A stretch of 64,000 bases of DNA from Brevinema_A sp051649245 (GTDB taxonomy: Bacteria > Spirochaetota > Brevinematia > Brevinematales > Brevinemataceae), in NCBI GenBank assembly GCA_051649245.1, contig JBOFGS010000012.1, positions 1-64,000 of the forward strand, written 5' to 3'. Positions within the stretch are counted from its first letter, which is position 1. Each line of letters opens with the position of its first letter. Position numbers and translations under genes: made by a program. Positions 19,479 to 27,928 of this stretch are shown here, in pieces. The notes beneath the pieces were generated by a model. That model was given only the letters and a program-made list of their open reading frames with translations. It was not told the DNA's origin and did not search any database.

Positions 19479-20849
19479 ATGTTATTAACTCTTTTTGGAA
19501 TTGTTGCAGCAATTCTCGTACTTAGTATTTTGATAGCTGTTCATGAAGCTGGACATTTATTAATGGCAAAATGGTCTAATATTCGTGTTGATATCTTTTC
19601 CATTGGAATGGGAAAACCTATTTGTGGGTTTCAGTATGGTGAAACATATTATCAAATCGGTCGTTTACCTTTTGGTGGTTTTTGTGCTTTTGGTGAAGAA
19701 AATGATAAAGAAGATAAAGATCCTAGATCATTAATGAATAGTCCTTTATGGGCTAGATTGTTAACGGTTCTAGGAGGTAGTTTGTTTAACATTCTTTTTG
19801 CAGCTTTCTTGATGATATTGCTTTTTTGGCATGGTTTTTATGAAAAACAACTTTCTAATGAAGTTGTTGTACCTCAAAAAATAATGATAGATCCAGATAG
19901 CGACTTTATTGAATCTCCAGCGTGGAAAGCAGGTCTTCGTAGTGGAGATCGAATCATTCAAATTTGTAATCAAAAAATCACTCATTTCTCTGAAATTCCT
20001 GCTGTGTTGTCATTTACACGAGGTATTAAGAAACCTGTTACTTTTATTCGTGGAGATCAAACAAACACCATCATTCTTACAACCGTTCTTAGCGAAGATA
20101 CAGGAATGGAAGTGATAGGTGTGTACCCAATTCAATCAGCCGTCGTTTCCTCTGTGCTTGCTAATACACCTGCAGAAAAAGCAGGACTTCAGGAGAAAGA
20201 TATTATTAAAAAAATTAATGGTCAACCTATTACTTTTTTCTACGAATTAAACGAAAACGTGATGCAAGGAAAACCATTAACATTATTAGTAGAGCGATCT
20301 AATCAATTACTTACTGTTTCTGTGACACCAGAAAAAATTAGCAATAATTTTAAAGTAGGTATTGTTGGTGAATTACCGAAACAAATGAATATCTTAAAAA
20401 AAGCTGCTAATCTTGGTCAAGCAATAACCTTGTCATTAGATTATGTTTTTTCTATGATAGATAAGATGATTTCATCAATGTTCAAACTATTTACAGGTCA
20501 AGTGAACCTTGAGAAAAATCTTTCTGGACCTGTAAGGATTGTTTCTATTACAGGAAGTATTGCTCAAACGATGGATTTTACGCTTGTGATACAATTTATG
20601 GTTATGCTTAGTATTGCGTTAGCTGTCTTTAATATGATGCCTTTTCCAGGTTTAGACGGTGGTGCCATTATTTTACATAGTGCACGTTCAATTTTTAAAG
20701 GTCATCCACTTGCTGAAAAAATAATCAGTATTATTGAACAGGCAGGGGTGATCTTATTGTTAGCACTTGCTGCTTTTGTGATGTTTAACGATGTGAAAAA
20801 TCTGTCTCAAGATTATTCTAAACAAAAATACCAAGAAATGAAAGAATAA
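19479..20849 (+). CDS. rseP: Site-2 protease RseP/RasP
   Basis: This intramembrane zinc metalloprotease cleaves anti-sigma factors or leftover signal peptides inside the inner membrane. The HEAGH zinc site is at residues 22-26 in the first membrane helix, and the third zinc ligand lies in NMMPFPGLDGGAI near residue 385. Two PDZ domains lie between (about 140-200 and 220-285; both show PAxKAGL-type loops). The 456-residue length fits. It is the last gene of the metG-ackA-rlmB-rseP run and ends in a symmetric terminator. No anti-sigma factor gene is adjacent. Confidence 0.95.
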   Translation: MLLTLFGIVAAILVLSILIAVHEAGHLLMAKWSNIRVDIFSIGMGKPICGFQYGETYYQIGRLPFGGFCAFGEENDKEDKDPRSLMNSPLWARLLTVLGGSLFNILFAAFLMILLFWHGFYEKQLSNEVVVPQKIMIDPDSDFIESPAWKAGLRSGDRIIQICNQKITHFSEIPAVLSFTRGIKKPVTFIRGDQTNTIILTTVLSEDTGMEVIGVYPIQSAVVSSVLANTPAEKAGLQEKDIIKKINGQPITFFYELNENVMQGKPLTLLVERSNQLLTVSVTPEKISNNFKVGIVGELPKQMNILKKAANLGQAITLSLDYVFSMIDKMISSMFKLFTGQVNLEKNLSGPVRIVSITGSIAQTMDFTLVIQFMVMLSIALAVFNMMPFPGLDGGAIILHSARSIFKGHPLAEKIISIIEQAGVILLLALAAFVMFNDVKNLSQDYSKQKYQEMKE

Positions 20850-20852
20850 AAA

Positions 20853-20880
20853 AAACACTCCAAATTTGGAGTGTTTTTTT
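20853..20880. terminator. Bidirectional terminator between rseP and the PAS-like gene
   Basis: AAACACTCCAAA pairs with TTTGGAGTGTTT in a perfect 12-bp stem. T tracts follow on both strands, so it can end both converging transcripts. Confidence 0.92.
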
Positions 20881-20882
20881 TG

Positions 20883-21470
20883 TTATATTTGTATGAATTG
20901 ATAGATCGAATAACTAGCAAAATTTGTCTGAGATTTAGCAATTAATAATTTCCATTGTTCTTCTTGACGATGAATGATGATGTCGTTATTACAATGATTA
21001 ATTTCAAAGCCAAGCATCACATTAGATATTTTTTCTCCACACGCTTTGGGAGATAGTAAATCTTCTGCACTTTTATTGAGATATAGGATTCTATTGAATT
21101 GGTTTAAAATCAATATTGGGTAGTTTACGTGGTAGAATACTTCTTGTAAAGATAATCTTGTTGTAAAATCATGAGGAAAAAATTCTGATACAAACTCGTC
21201 ATACATCATCATTCCTTTGAATTCTCCTGTTAAAGAGATAAAAGGAATTTGCATTTTAAGTTTTGGCTTTTCAGTAAAAATTAATTTTTCAAGATTATCT
21301 TTTGGAATGTTCATGATCTTATCAATTAAGAAATTATCTTGTGATTTCAAAGCTCGCTCAATATCTTTTTTTAATAAAATTCCTGCAAAATCATGATCAT
21401 CAAAAACTAATGAAGCATTCAGATAAGGATGTTTTAAGAATAAATGGTAAAGAGTTTGAATATCATGCAT
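20883..21470 (-). CDS. PAS-like domain protein
   Basis: This 195-residue cytoplasmic protein has a PAS-like segment at about residues 108-190 (VNYPILILNQFNRILYLN then SAEDLLS). The N-terminal half (FAGILLKKDIERAL) is weakly reminiscent of a CBS or sensor module. It has no kinase, cyclase or DNA-binding output domain, so any signalling role would need a partner. It directly follows the DUF4340 gene on the same strand (2 bases apart) and is probably co-transcribed with it. Function unknown. Confidence 0.6.
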   Translation of the reverse strand: MHDIQTLYHLFLKHPYLNASLVFDDHDFAGILLKKDIERALKSQDNFLIDKIMNIPKDNLEKLIFTEKPKLKMQIPFISLTGEFKGMMMYDEFVSEFFPHDFTTRLSLQEVFYHVNYPILILNQFNRILYLNKSAEDLLSPKACGEKISNVMLGFEINHCNNDIIIHRQEEQWKLLIAKSQTNFASYSIYQFIQI

Positions 21471-21472
21471 TA

Positions 21473-22438
21473 TTATTTCTTAATCTCAAAGTCATTGTTT
21501 TCTATATCAAAAATTTCATCAATTGTTTTCGCATCACTAAAAGAAATTAATTGTTGAGAAACACTGTAAACAGGATATGAATTGTTTTTCATTTCTGTAC
21601 CAATATAGAACAAAGCTTCTGATCCGTCATTGTAGATAATTTCTAAAAATGGAGACGTATTAGTATTTATTTTCAGTTTTTCTAAATTTTCTATGTTTGT
21701 ATTAAAGGTAATGGTATTAGGATTGAATGTCAGCTCTTTTGTCTGTAATAAAAATCGTCGAATACCCCAATCTCTTTCTTCGTTAACAGGAGGACTAATT
21801 TGTTTCCATAGTTGATTGTTATTACTGAAAATAAATATTTCTCCGTTGAATGTTTTTAACGATATGTTTTGTGCTTGATCAATTGCTTTTGAAATAAAGT
21901 ATGTATCAATCAATCGTGATACTCCACTGATAAAATCATTAAGATTACTACTATGAATCAAGTATACAACATCACTAAGTTCTTGATTTGCAATATAATA
22001 TTGCTCCCCAACAGAAGTTTTATTACCAACAATAAAAAAGTTAGTCTTATTATCTTTAAAAATACCTGATACCTTAAGGGATGGTGTTGCAAGTCCAAAA
22101 GTGGTAAATTCTTCTTTAGAAATATTAGAAAGTATGGAACTTGGTTTAAGGTTAAGAAAATCATTAACGAGAACAGCACTTTTATCTTGTCGGGCCATAA
22201 TCTGAATAGGGCACTCTAGGTACCAAGTGCCTTGTTTCTTTTGTAGTTTGTAGCGAAAGGTATTGGTATCTTTGTATAAGATAGTTTCAATCTCAATCAA
22301 TTTATCTTTTCTGATAGAATGCCAAGGCATAGTTAGTATATTTTTCTTTAAAATAACTTGAGTATTCTTTTTATAAGCAAAAATTCCCATCCCTAATATG
22401 ATAAGCGTAACAGGTACAATAATATTTTTGTATTTCAT
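21473..22438 (-). CDS. DUF4340 membrane-anchored protein
   Basis: The 321-residue protein has one N-terminal membrane helix (about residues 5-25) and an extracytoplasmic beta-rich body. The repeated pattern WYLECPI, then a short helix and a loop ending SNISKEEFTTFGLATP, is typical of DUF4340. In other bacteria DUF4340 proteins follow ABC-2/GldG transport genes; no such genes are here. AAGGAAT precedes the ATG. The role is unknown, probably envelope associated. Confidence 0.72.
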   Translation of the reverse strand: MKYKNIIVPVTLIILGMGIFAYKKNTQVILKKNILTMPWHSIRKDKLIEIETILYKDTNTFRYKLQKKQGTWYLECPIQIMARQDKSAVLVNDFLNLKPSSILSNISKEEFTTFGLATPSLKVSGIFKDNKTNFFIVGNKTSVGEQYYIANQELSDVVYLIHSSNLNDFISGVSRLIDTYFISKAIDQAQNISLKTFNGEIFIFSNNNQLWKQISPPVNEERDWGIRRFLLQTKELTFNPNTITFNTNIENLEKLKINTNTSPFLEIIYNDGSEALFYIGTEMKNNSYPVYSVSQQLISFSDAKTIDEIFDIENNDFEIKK

Positions 22439-22519
22439 AATAATTCCTTTTTTATTTTTTGCTATGTATATTTTAAAAGGAAAAACTTATTTCGTCAATT
22501 TTTAAGAATGACTTTTAGT

Positions 22520-22548
22520 TTGCAAAAAATCATAATCTTATGTACAAT
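22520..22548 (+). promoter_or_regulatory. Promoter of phoH
   Basis: TTGCAA (22520-22525), a 17-base spacer and TACAAT (22543-22548), 26 bases before the phoH start. Confidence 0.72.
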
Positions 22549-22574
22549 AAACATATATTTAAATGGAGTAATAA

Positions 22575-23528
22575 ATGAGCTTAAAAGATAAAACAACTTT
22601 AAATTTTATTTTACCTATGCATATTGATTTGTTGAATTTTTGTGGGGTATACGATAGTAATCTAAGATGCTTAGAGCGAGATAGGGACTTGAAAATTTAT
22701 CCTAATCAAGATGGTTCTTTTTTGTTAGAGGGTAATACAAAAGACGTTTACCATATTAAAAAAGTAATGGAAACAATGCTCCGTTTGTCAAAAAATCATA
22801 CACCTATCACACATGAAGATATTACTATTATTTCAAAAAATATGGAAACAGATACAAACTATCTTTCTACAAATAATAATGGTCTTGTTATTGGTAAAAT
22901 GAAAACCATTAAACCAAAAACATCTCAACAAGATCAGTATATTCAAAAAATTATGATGTATGATTTGGTATTTGGGATAGGACCGGCAGGCACGGGTAAA
23001 ACATTTTTAGCTGTTGCAGCAGCATTACATCAACTTTATAATGGAAGTGTCCAAAAAATTATTTTTACTCGTCCTGTTGTTGAAACTGATGAGAATCTTG
23101 GATTTTTACCAGGTACATTGGAAGAAAAATTAGATCCTTATATTCGCCCTTTGTATGATGCTGTCAATGATATGATTTCTATCAAAGAATTTGAAAAATT
23201 AGTTGCGAATCGACAAATCGAATTAGCACCATTAGCTTATATGAGGGGTCGTACACTTTCTAACGCCGTAGTTGTTTTAGATGAGGCACAAAATACCACA
23301 CCTAATCAAATGAAAATGTTCTTAACTAGACTTGGTGAACATTCAAAAATGATTATTACCGGTGATATTACCCAAATTGATTTAAAAAATATAGAATCAG
23401 GGTTGGTTGATGCATTAAAAAAAGTACAAAAAATCAAAGAAGTAGGAATACATTTTTTTGATGGAAGCCAAATTATTCGTCATGGATTGGTTAAGCAAAT
23501 CATTGAAGCTTACAATAAAAAAGCATAA
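22575..23528 (+). CDS. phoH: PhoH family ATPase
   Basis: PhoH-like proteins are cytoplasmic ATPases linked to RNA metabolism and often to the YbeY endonuclease. The Walker A motif GPAGTGKT is at residues 136-143 and the Walker B VVLDEAQN lies at about 233-240, followed by the family block TPNQMKMFLTRLGEHSKMIITGD. The N-terminal ~110 residues contain a KH-like region, as usual. The 317 residues are standard. The ybeY gene, often next door, is not present. The stop codon lies inside the 5' arm of the large inverted repeat that follows. Confidence 0.95.
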   Translation: MSLKDKTTLNFILPMHIDLLNFCGVYDSNLRCLERDRDLKIYPNQDGSFLLEGNTKDVYHIKKVMETMLRLSKNHTPITHEDITIISKNMETDTNYLSTNNNGLVIGKMKTIKPKTSQQDQYIQKIMMYDLVFGIGPAGTGKTFLAVAAALHQLYNGSVQKIIFTRPVVETDENLGFLPGTLEEKLDPYIRPLYDAVNDMISIKEFEKLVANRQIELAPLAYMRGRTLSNAVVVLDEAQNTTPNQMKMFLTRLGEHSKMIITGDITQIDLKNIESGLVDALKKVQKIKEVGIHFFDGSQIIRHGLVKQIIEAYNKKA

Positions 23529-23668
23529 GACATTTGTGTGGGTCCTTCAATTACTATGGAAATCCTCACTATAACGCACGTTTCCTGAATAAATCAAGAA
23601 GCAATTTGATTATAGATTATTGTTTTTCCTACAATGTCAGTGTAGACCCCACATATTTTGTCTTATGC
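23517..23668 (-). ncRNA. Candidate structured RNA, 6S-like rod
   Basis: GCATAAGACA (23523-23532) is the exact complement of TGTCTTATGC (23659-23668). Just inside, TGTGGGTC and GACCCCACA pair with one bulged base. Read on the minus strand, the 146-base span folds as a long rod: 10-bp closing helix, small internal loop, 8-bp helix, an open central region, then a further helix and an AT-rich apical hairpin, and it ends in T6 (23522-23517). That closing-helix/open-bubble/apical-helix plan is that of 6S RNA, which binds RNA polymerase. There is no protein frame in the span. The 6S assignment is inference; a 3'-end element of phoH is the alternative. The minus strand is favoured by the T6 tail. Confidence 0.5.
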
Positions 23669-23677
23669 TTATGTTTG

Positions 23678-24124
23678 TTACTCTGGAAATAACCAAAAAA
23701 TATTGAGTGGTATATTTAATATTGATATCCAAATTCCATCGGTATTAAATATATCCACAAAAATTTTATGTATAAAAAAGAAGATAAAGGATAAAAAAAT
23801 CCATATATCTATTAGTGACACTAGGCAAGCTAATTGTCTTGAATATCGTGATATTTTTTTATATCGGTATGAATGAATCTTATTAATGATTGGATATAGA
23901 ATGATATAAAATAAAAGTGTTCCAATTCCTGAAATATAATAAACAAGATTCACTGAGTTTGGCAATAAATTTTTTCCAATCCTCGCCGTGATTCCACCTA
24001 AGATAAATGGAATTAATATATTGATTAATTTCCGAAAGGAATGTGATAACCCATTAAGATATGCCGATTTTAGTGATAATAAAACATATGATAAAATTGA
24101 TCCTATTATCCAATAAACACTCAT
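23678..24124 (-). CDS. Small integral membrane protein (possibly CvpA-like)
   Basis: The 148-residue protein has four hydrophobic segments. The pattern of an N-terminal helix, SFRKLINILIPFILGG and a fourth helix near the C-terminus loosely resembles CvpA-family proteins, but no motif is decisive. AAGGAG lies 6 bases before the ATG on the minus strand, so the frame is probably real. It ends 10 bases before the candidate ncRNA and could share its transcript. Confidence 0.6.
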   Translation of the reverse strand: MSVYWIIGSILSYVLLSLKSAYLNGLSHSFRKLINILIPFILGGITARIGKNLLPNSVNLVYYISGIGTLLFYIILYPIINKIHSYRYKKISRYSRQLACLVSLIDIWIFLSFIFFFIHKIFVDIFNTDGIWISILNIPLNIFWLFPE

Positions 24125-24225
24125 AATTCACTCCTTATCATTTTTATCGGAAATAATTTAAAAAAAATGATATTTTTGTTAATAAATAAATTGGATTTTC
24201 CGAAAATAAGTTTAAGATAAATACA

Positions 24226-24233
24226 TGTATAAT
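24226..24233 (+). promoter_or_regulatory. Extended -10 box before ptsH
   Basis: TGTATAAT (24226-24233) is a perfect -10 box with a TG extension element, 38 bases before the ptsH start. A -35 box is not obvious. Confidence 0.5.
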
Positions 24234-24271
24234 ATATTTAATGAAATGTTATTAATATTAAGGAAACAAAA

Positions 24272-24553
24272 ATGATTTCTCAAGAGATAAAGATTTTAAA
24301 TCGATATGGTATTCATGCTCGTCCATCGTCAATGATCTCAGAATTGGCTATATCATTTAAGAGTTCTATTATTATTAAAAAAGATGGAAAAACTGCTAAT
24401 GCAACAAGTGTGATGGATTTAATCTTATTATGTGTTGAACCAGGATCAAGTATCCAGATCGATGTTGATGGCGAAGATGAAAAAGAAGCTATGGATGCTT
24501 TAATTGACTTAATAGAAGTCCGTAGATTTGATGAAGATGCTATGGAAAGATAA
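24272..24553 (+). CDS. ptsH: Phosphocarrier protein HPr
   Basis: HPr carries phosphate from enzyme I in the phosphotransferase system or acts in carbon regulation. The active His15 lies in GIHARPS. Ser46, the regulatory phosphorylation site of HPr kinase, is present in ATSVMDL. The 93 residues match the family. The GARRFDED-type tail is acidic. Enzyme I and HPr kinase are not in the window. It is a single-gene unit with its own promoter and terminator. Confidence 0.93.
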   Translation: MISQEIKILNRYGIHARPSSMISELAISFKSSIIIKKDGKTANATSVMDLILLCVEPGSSIQIDVDGEDEKEAMDALIDLIEVRRFDEDAMER

Positions 24554-24570
24554 TGATTCTGTATGTATAA

Positions 24571-24602
24571 AAAACGAGAAGATGTAACTCTTCTCGTTTT
24601 TC
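24571..24602. terminator. Bidirectional terminator between ptsH and hpf
   Basis: AAAACGAGAAGA (24571-24582) pairs perfectly with TCTTCTCGTTTT (24589-24600). It serves the converging ptsH and hpf genes. Confidence 0.9.
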
Positions 24603-24609
24603 TTTGAAT

Positions 24610-24900
24610 TTAATGTTTTACTAGTTTATCATGTTTCTTTTTGATTTCATAAATCATCTTATCCAATGCTTCATCAATAGAAACCTCTTTGAGTTCTGCA
24701 ATGGAATGAGAATGAAATTCTCCAAAATCACTAGTGATTTTGTAATCACATTTATAACCATATTTTTCTTTTTCTAGGACAACATTGACGTTATGAATCC
24801 GTCCCTGAAAATAAGTTAACTTTGCTGATGTTTTTTCAGTAATAAATGTTTTAAGATAATCAGATACATTCATTTGGTGACCCGTGATAATAATATTCAT
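24610..24900 (-). CDS. hpf: Short ribosome hibernation-promoting factor
   Basis: It binds the small subunit in slow growth and shuts down translation. The 96 residues are the short HPF/YfiA type: MNIIITGHQMNVSDYLKTFI at the N-terminus, the central VNVVLEKEKYGYKCDYKI strand pair and a C-terminal helix with DEALDKMIYEI. It lacks the C-terminal dimerisation domain of long HPF. AAGGAG precedes the ATG on the minus strand. Confidence 0.9.
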   Translation of the reverse strand: MNIIITGHQMNVSDYLKTFITEKTSAKLTYFQGRIHNVNVVLEKEKYGYKCDYKITSDFGEFHSHSIAELKEVSIDEALDKMIYEIKKKHDKLVKH

Positions 24901-24990
24901 AATAAACTCCTTACATCAAGGTACTTTATAATTAATATTAGATAATAACATGTACTAATGTCAACAAAATATATGATAAAAATAAAAAAT

Positions 24991-25791
24991 TTAATGATTT
25001 CCTTTTTTTATTTGTTCTAATTTACCTCTAAGGCGCATAATTGCTTTGGTGTGAAGTTGTGAGATACGAGATTCCGTTACTGATAAAATACTACCAATTT
25101 CTTTTAAGGTTAGTTCTTCATAATAATAAAGAATCAATACTTGTTTCTCACGATCTGGTAGATCAGCGATAGCTTGAGCAATCATTTTTTTGATTTCTGT
25201 ACGTTCTGCAAGTGATTCCGGACTGATCCCAGATGCACTTTCGAGTGTTTCTTCCATAGACATAGGTGAGTTATCATTGCTACTGTCATTCATAAACCAA
25301 TTCTCATCCATAGAAATCAAAGCATTTGTTCCCACTCTTAATAACAATTGATGAAATTCTTCTATAGTGATTTTCATTGCTTCTGCAATTTCGTTATCTT
25401 TTGCAGAACGTCCGAGTTTTAATTCTAATTGTGAAATGGTTCGTTCAATTTCTTTTGCTTTTTGACGAACAGATCTTGGAAGCCAATCAAGATTTCTGAG
25501 TTCATCAAAAATTGCTCCACGAATACGTGTAACAGCATATGTTTTAAATTTAATATCACGATTTAAATCAAATTTATCAATAGCATCCATTAAACCAATC
25601 ACACCAAAACTGACTAAATCTTCGTACTCAATAGAAGAAGGGATATTAACCATGACACGTCCAGCAACATACTTAACAAGTGGAGCATATTTTTCGATGA
25701 AGTAATTTCGAATACATCGATCTTTGGTATCAGTATACTGTGCCCAAAGCTCTTCTTCCGTAAAACCTTCTAAATGTTCATATCCTTTCAC
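24991..25791 (-). CDS. fliA: Flagellar sigma-28 factor (FliA/WhiG)
   Basis: This alternative sigma factor directs RNA polymerase to late flagellar genes such as flaB. Region 2 (YEDLVSFGVIGLMDAIDKFD, then FKTYAVTRIRGAIFDELRNL) and region 4 (LTLKEIGSILSVTESRISQLH) are complete, and the short region 3 WLPRSVRQKAKEI is diagnostic for FliA/WhiG. The start is set at the GTG 25791, with GAGG 6-7 bases before it; a TTG at 25803 would overlap that site. In many spirochaetes this gene follows flhF-flhG; here the upstream neighbour is an acidic membrane protein. No anti-sigma FlgM is seen nearby. Confidence 0.94.
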   Translation of the reverse strand: MKGYEHLEGFTEEELWAQYTDTKDRCIRNYFIEKYAPLVKYVAGRVMVNIPSSIEYEDLVSFGVIGLMDAIDKFDLNRDIKFKTYAVTRIRGAIFDELRNLDWLPRSVRQKAKEIERTISQLELKLGRSAKDNEIAEAMKITIEEFHQLLLRVGTNALISMDENWFMNDSSNDNSPMSMEETLESASGISPESLAERTEIKKMIAQAIADLPDREKQVLILYYYEELTLKEIGSILSVTESRISQLHTKAIMRLRGKLEQIKKGNH

Positions 25792-25874
25792 TCTATTCCT
25801 CAAATTGATTTCATTATATGAGTATCAGAAAAAATATCAATAATATTTTTTATATAATTTAAATTATATTATAA

Positions 25875-25887
25875 TTTTTTTTTTTTT
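25875..25887 (-). repeat. A13 homopolymer tract upstream of fliA
   Basis: Thirteen consecutive T on the plus strand (A13 when read toward fliA) lie about 84 bases before the fliA start and just after the stop of the upstream gene. No hairpin precedes it, so it is not an intrinsic terminator. Long mononucleotide runs can vary in length by slippage. Confidence 0.85.
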
Positions 25888-25899
25888 GCAAATATTATT

Positions 25900-26469
25900 C
25901 TATTCTTCATGATCTTGTTTTAGAAGTTTTCGAGCTGCTTTTGCTCCATTTTCAGGTGTGGTACGAAGTGTTTTACCATTAACAGTAAAATCAAATGTTC
26001 CATCTTCTCCTATTTCAGAAATCTGAACGGGATCATTGTTTGACAAATGATCAAGTTCTAATTCATCATCATATAAGACATCGGCAGATGTATTTATTTT
26101 GTCGATATGATCGTTTTCATTATTACGATGATCCATATCTTGATACATTTCTTCCATTGTAAGTTCGTCAGAAAGATCATCTTCTGTATTGTAATCTGTT
26201 TCTTCTATTTCATTAGATATGGCTGTTGTATCAGATGTAGCTGTGCGAGGTAACCCAAAAATAGATTCTAATTCGTTTGTTGACAATAACAATTCCAATA
26301 TTTTTATAAATACACCCCAAACAATAACAAAAGCTACCCCACCCGATAGCCCGGAAAATAATCCTCTAAATATTCCAAGTCCACGAATCACTGTAATCAT
26401 AAAACTAATACTAAAACTTATGCCAAAAATATAAAATGTGATCGAATGTTTCATTAATTTCAAAAACAA
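25900..26469 (-). CDS. Membrane protein with acidic cytoplasmic tail, upstream of fliA
   Basis: The 189-residue protein has two hydrophobic segments near the N-terminus (about 10-30 and 40-62) and then a highly acidic tail rich in Asp, Glu and Asn (about 75-150). The last ~35 residues (GTFDFTVNGKTLRTTPENGA) look like a small ordered element. I do not recognise the family. Position next to fliA suggests a flagellar link, as hypothetical membrane proteins occur at this site in other spirochaetes, but nothing in the sequence proves it. Confidence 0.6.
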   Translation of the reverse strand: MFLKLMKHSITFYIFGISFSISFMITVIRGLGIFRGLFSGLSGGVAFVIVWGVFIKILELLLSTNELESIFGLPRTATSDTTAISNEIEETDYNTEDDLSDELTMEEMYQDMDHRNNENDHIDKINTSADVLYDDELELDHLSNNDPVQISEIGEDGTFDFTVNGKTLRTTPENGAKAARKLLKQDHEE

Positions 26470-26559
26470 TGTTCTCTCCTAAATAGATGTCTTGAAGAAT
26501 AATTAATTCATACAATATGAATATAATTTTTATGATGTTGCGTCATTGAAAATATTATC

Positions 26560-27912
26560 TCACCCAATGACGATATCTTTAAGTAATAAATGAGGACTAC
26601 CTGTTGAAACAGGGAGTCCGTTTTGACCAGCTTTGCCACAACCACCAAGCCCTCCATGATGTTCAAGATCATTACCGATACCAATGATATTTTTCATTGT
26701 TTCAAATAAATTTCCTGATAAAACCACATCTCTCAGAAGACCAACGATTTTTCCTTTTTCTACACGATAAGCATAAGCAGCAGAAAACGTAAACATTTCC
26801 AAATTAGTCATTCCACCTATCATATCACAAGCATAAATCCCATCCCAAAGCTCTTCTAATAATGATTCAAAAGAACGAGATCCATTTTCAATATAGGTAT
26901 TGGTCATACGTGGTATTGGCATAAAAAATGGATTTAATGCTCGACCATTGCCTGTTGGAGACATATTCATATCGTAAGCGGTGGTGCGAGATTGGAGGTA
27001 GTTGTTTATGTTGCCATTTTTGATCAATTCACGTCTTTGAGCAGCAACTCCTTCATCATCATAAGCACACCAACCACATAGTTCTTGTTGACGTCCGTCG
27101 TCTGTGATATTGAGATCTTCAGATCCAATCATCATTCCTAATGCAATTTTTTTAAGTAATTCGGGATTTTCAGATAGAAAATCAGCTTCACTCATATGCC
27201 CAAAAGCTTCATGTGCAAATACTCCTGCCAAATTTTGATTGAGTAATACGCGATAGATTCCTGATTCTATTTTTGGAGCTTTAATGAGTTCTTTGGCTCG
27301 TTTTTTGATGGTTTCTGCTTTTTCTTCAATATGATCAAGAATTTCCATACCACCATAAGTACCTTCTGAAAAATATGCTTGTTGGATCGTGTTACCTTCT
27401 TTGATAGAAATCGAAGCTGACATTCCTGTAAAGTGTTTTGTTTGTAAAATTTCGGATCCATGAGACGAGCAGTATGTTGCCTTGTTGACAGTATTACGAA
27501 ATTCTACTCTTGTTGATATAAATGCAGGATCTGTAATTAATTGATGGACGGCTTGTGCAAACTCATATTTTTCTTCAAGCGATAATTCTTGTGGATTTTT
27601 GACAATCTTATTTTCAATAGAATCCTTAATAATAGGGGTATCTGCTAAAAATTTTTGTGCATTAGCACTTACTTCAGCACTTTCAATCGATTTTTCAATT
27701 CCATTTTTAAAATCATTATTATTGAATGCACTAAATCCCATGCCACCTTTATTAAAGACACGAACAGAACCTGAAGAGCTTGATACATTTAGGCAACGCT
27801 CTGTAATACCTTTGGAAATAATGATGGAAGATCCTTCTTTTTCGAGGTAATTAATTTCTGCAACATCTACAGGAGTATTTTTGATAAGTTGTGATAAGTC
27901 ATTGATTTTCAT
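26560..27912 (-). CDS. tldD: TldD-type zinc metalloprotease
   Basis: TldD works with PmbA/TldE to degrade or process peptides in the cytoplasm. The HEAFGH zinc-binding motif lies at residues 234-239. The C-terminal part holds the family blocks SGNLFETMKNI and GLGGCGKAGQNGLPVSTGSP. The start is the ATG at 27912, preceded by AAGGAAG; the frame stays open for 21 further residues upstream, which read as leader. The product is 450 residues, about 30 shorter than E. coli TldD. The PmbA partner is not in the window. Confidence 0.9.
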   Translation of the reverse strand: MKINDLSQLIKNTPVDVAEINYLEKEGSSIIISKGITERCLNVSSSSGSVRVFNKGGMGFSAFNNNDFKNGIEKSIESAEVSANAQKFLADTPIIKDSIENKIVKNPQELSLEEKYEFAQAVHQLITDPAFISTRVEFRNTVNKATYCSSHGSEILQTKHFTGMSASISIKEGNTIQQAYFSEGTYGGMEILDHIEEKAETIKKRAKELIKAPKIESGIYRVLLNQNLAGVFAHEAFGHMSEADFLSENPELLKKIALGMMIGSEDLNITDDGRQQELCGWCAYDDEGVAAQRRELIKNGNINNYLQSRTTAYDMNMSPTGNGRALNPFFMPIPRMTNTYIENGSRSFESLLEELWDGIYACDMIGGMTNLEMFTFSAAYAYRVEKGKIVGLLRDVVLSGNLFETMKNIIGIGNDLEHHGGLGGCGKAGQNGLPVSTGSPHLLLKDIVIG

Positions 27913-27928
27913 GAAAACTTCCTTATGA

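Noticed and set aside
23523..23668. Inverted repeat as an ordinary phoH terminator
   Set aside because: The loop is over 120 bases and no T tract follows on the plus strand.
23658..23876. Plus-strand frame overlapping the membrane protein gene
   Set aside because: It is antisense to a frame with a good ribosome site and has low-complexity composition; a shadow.
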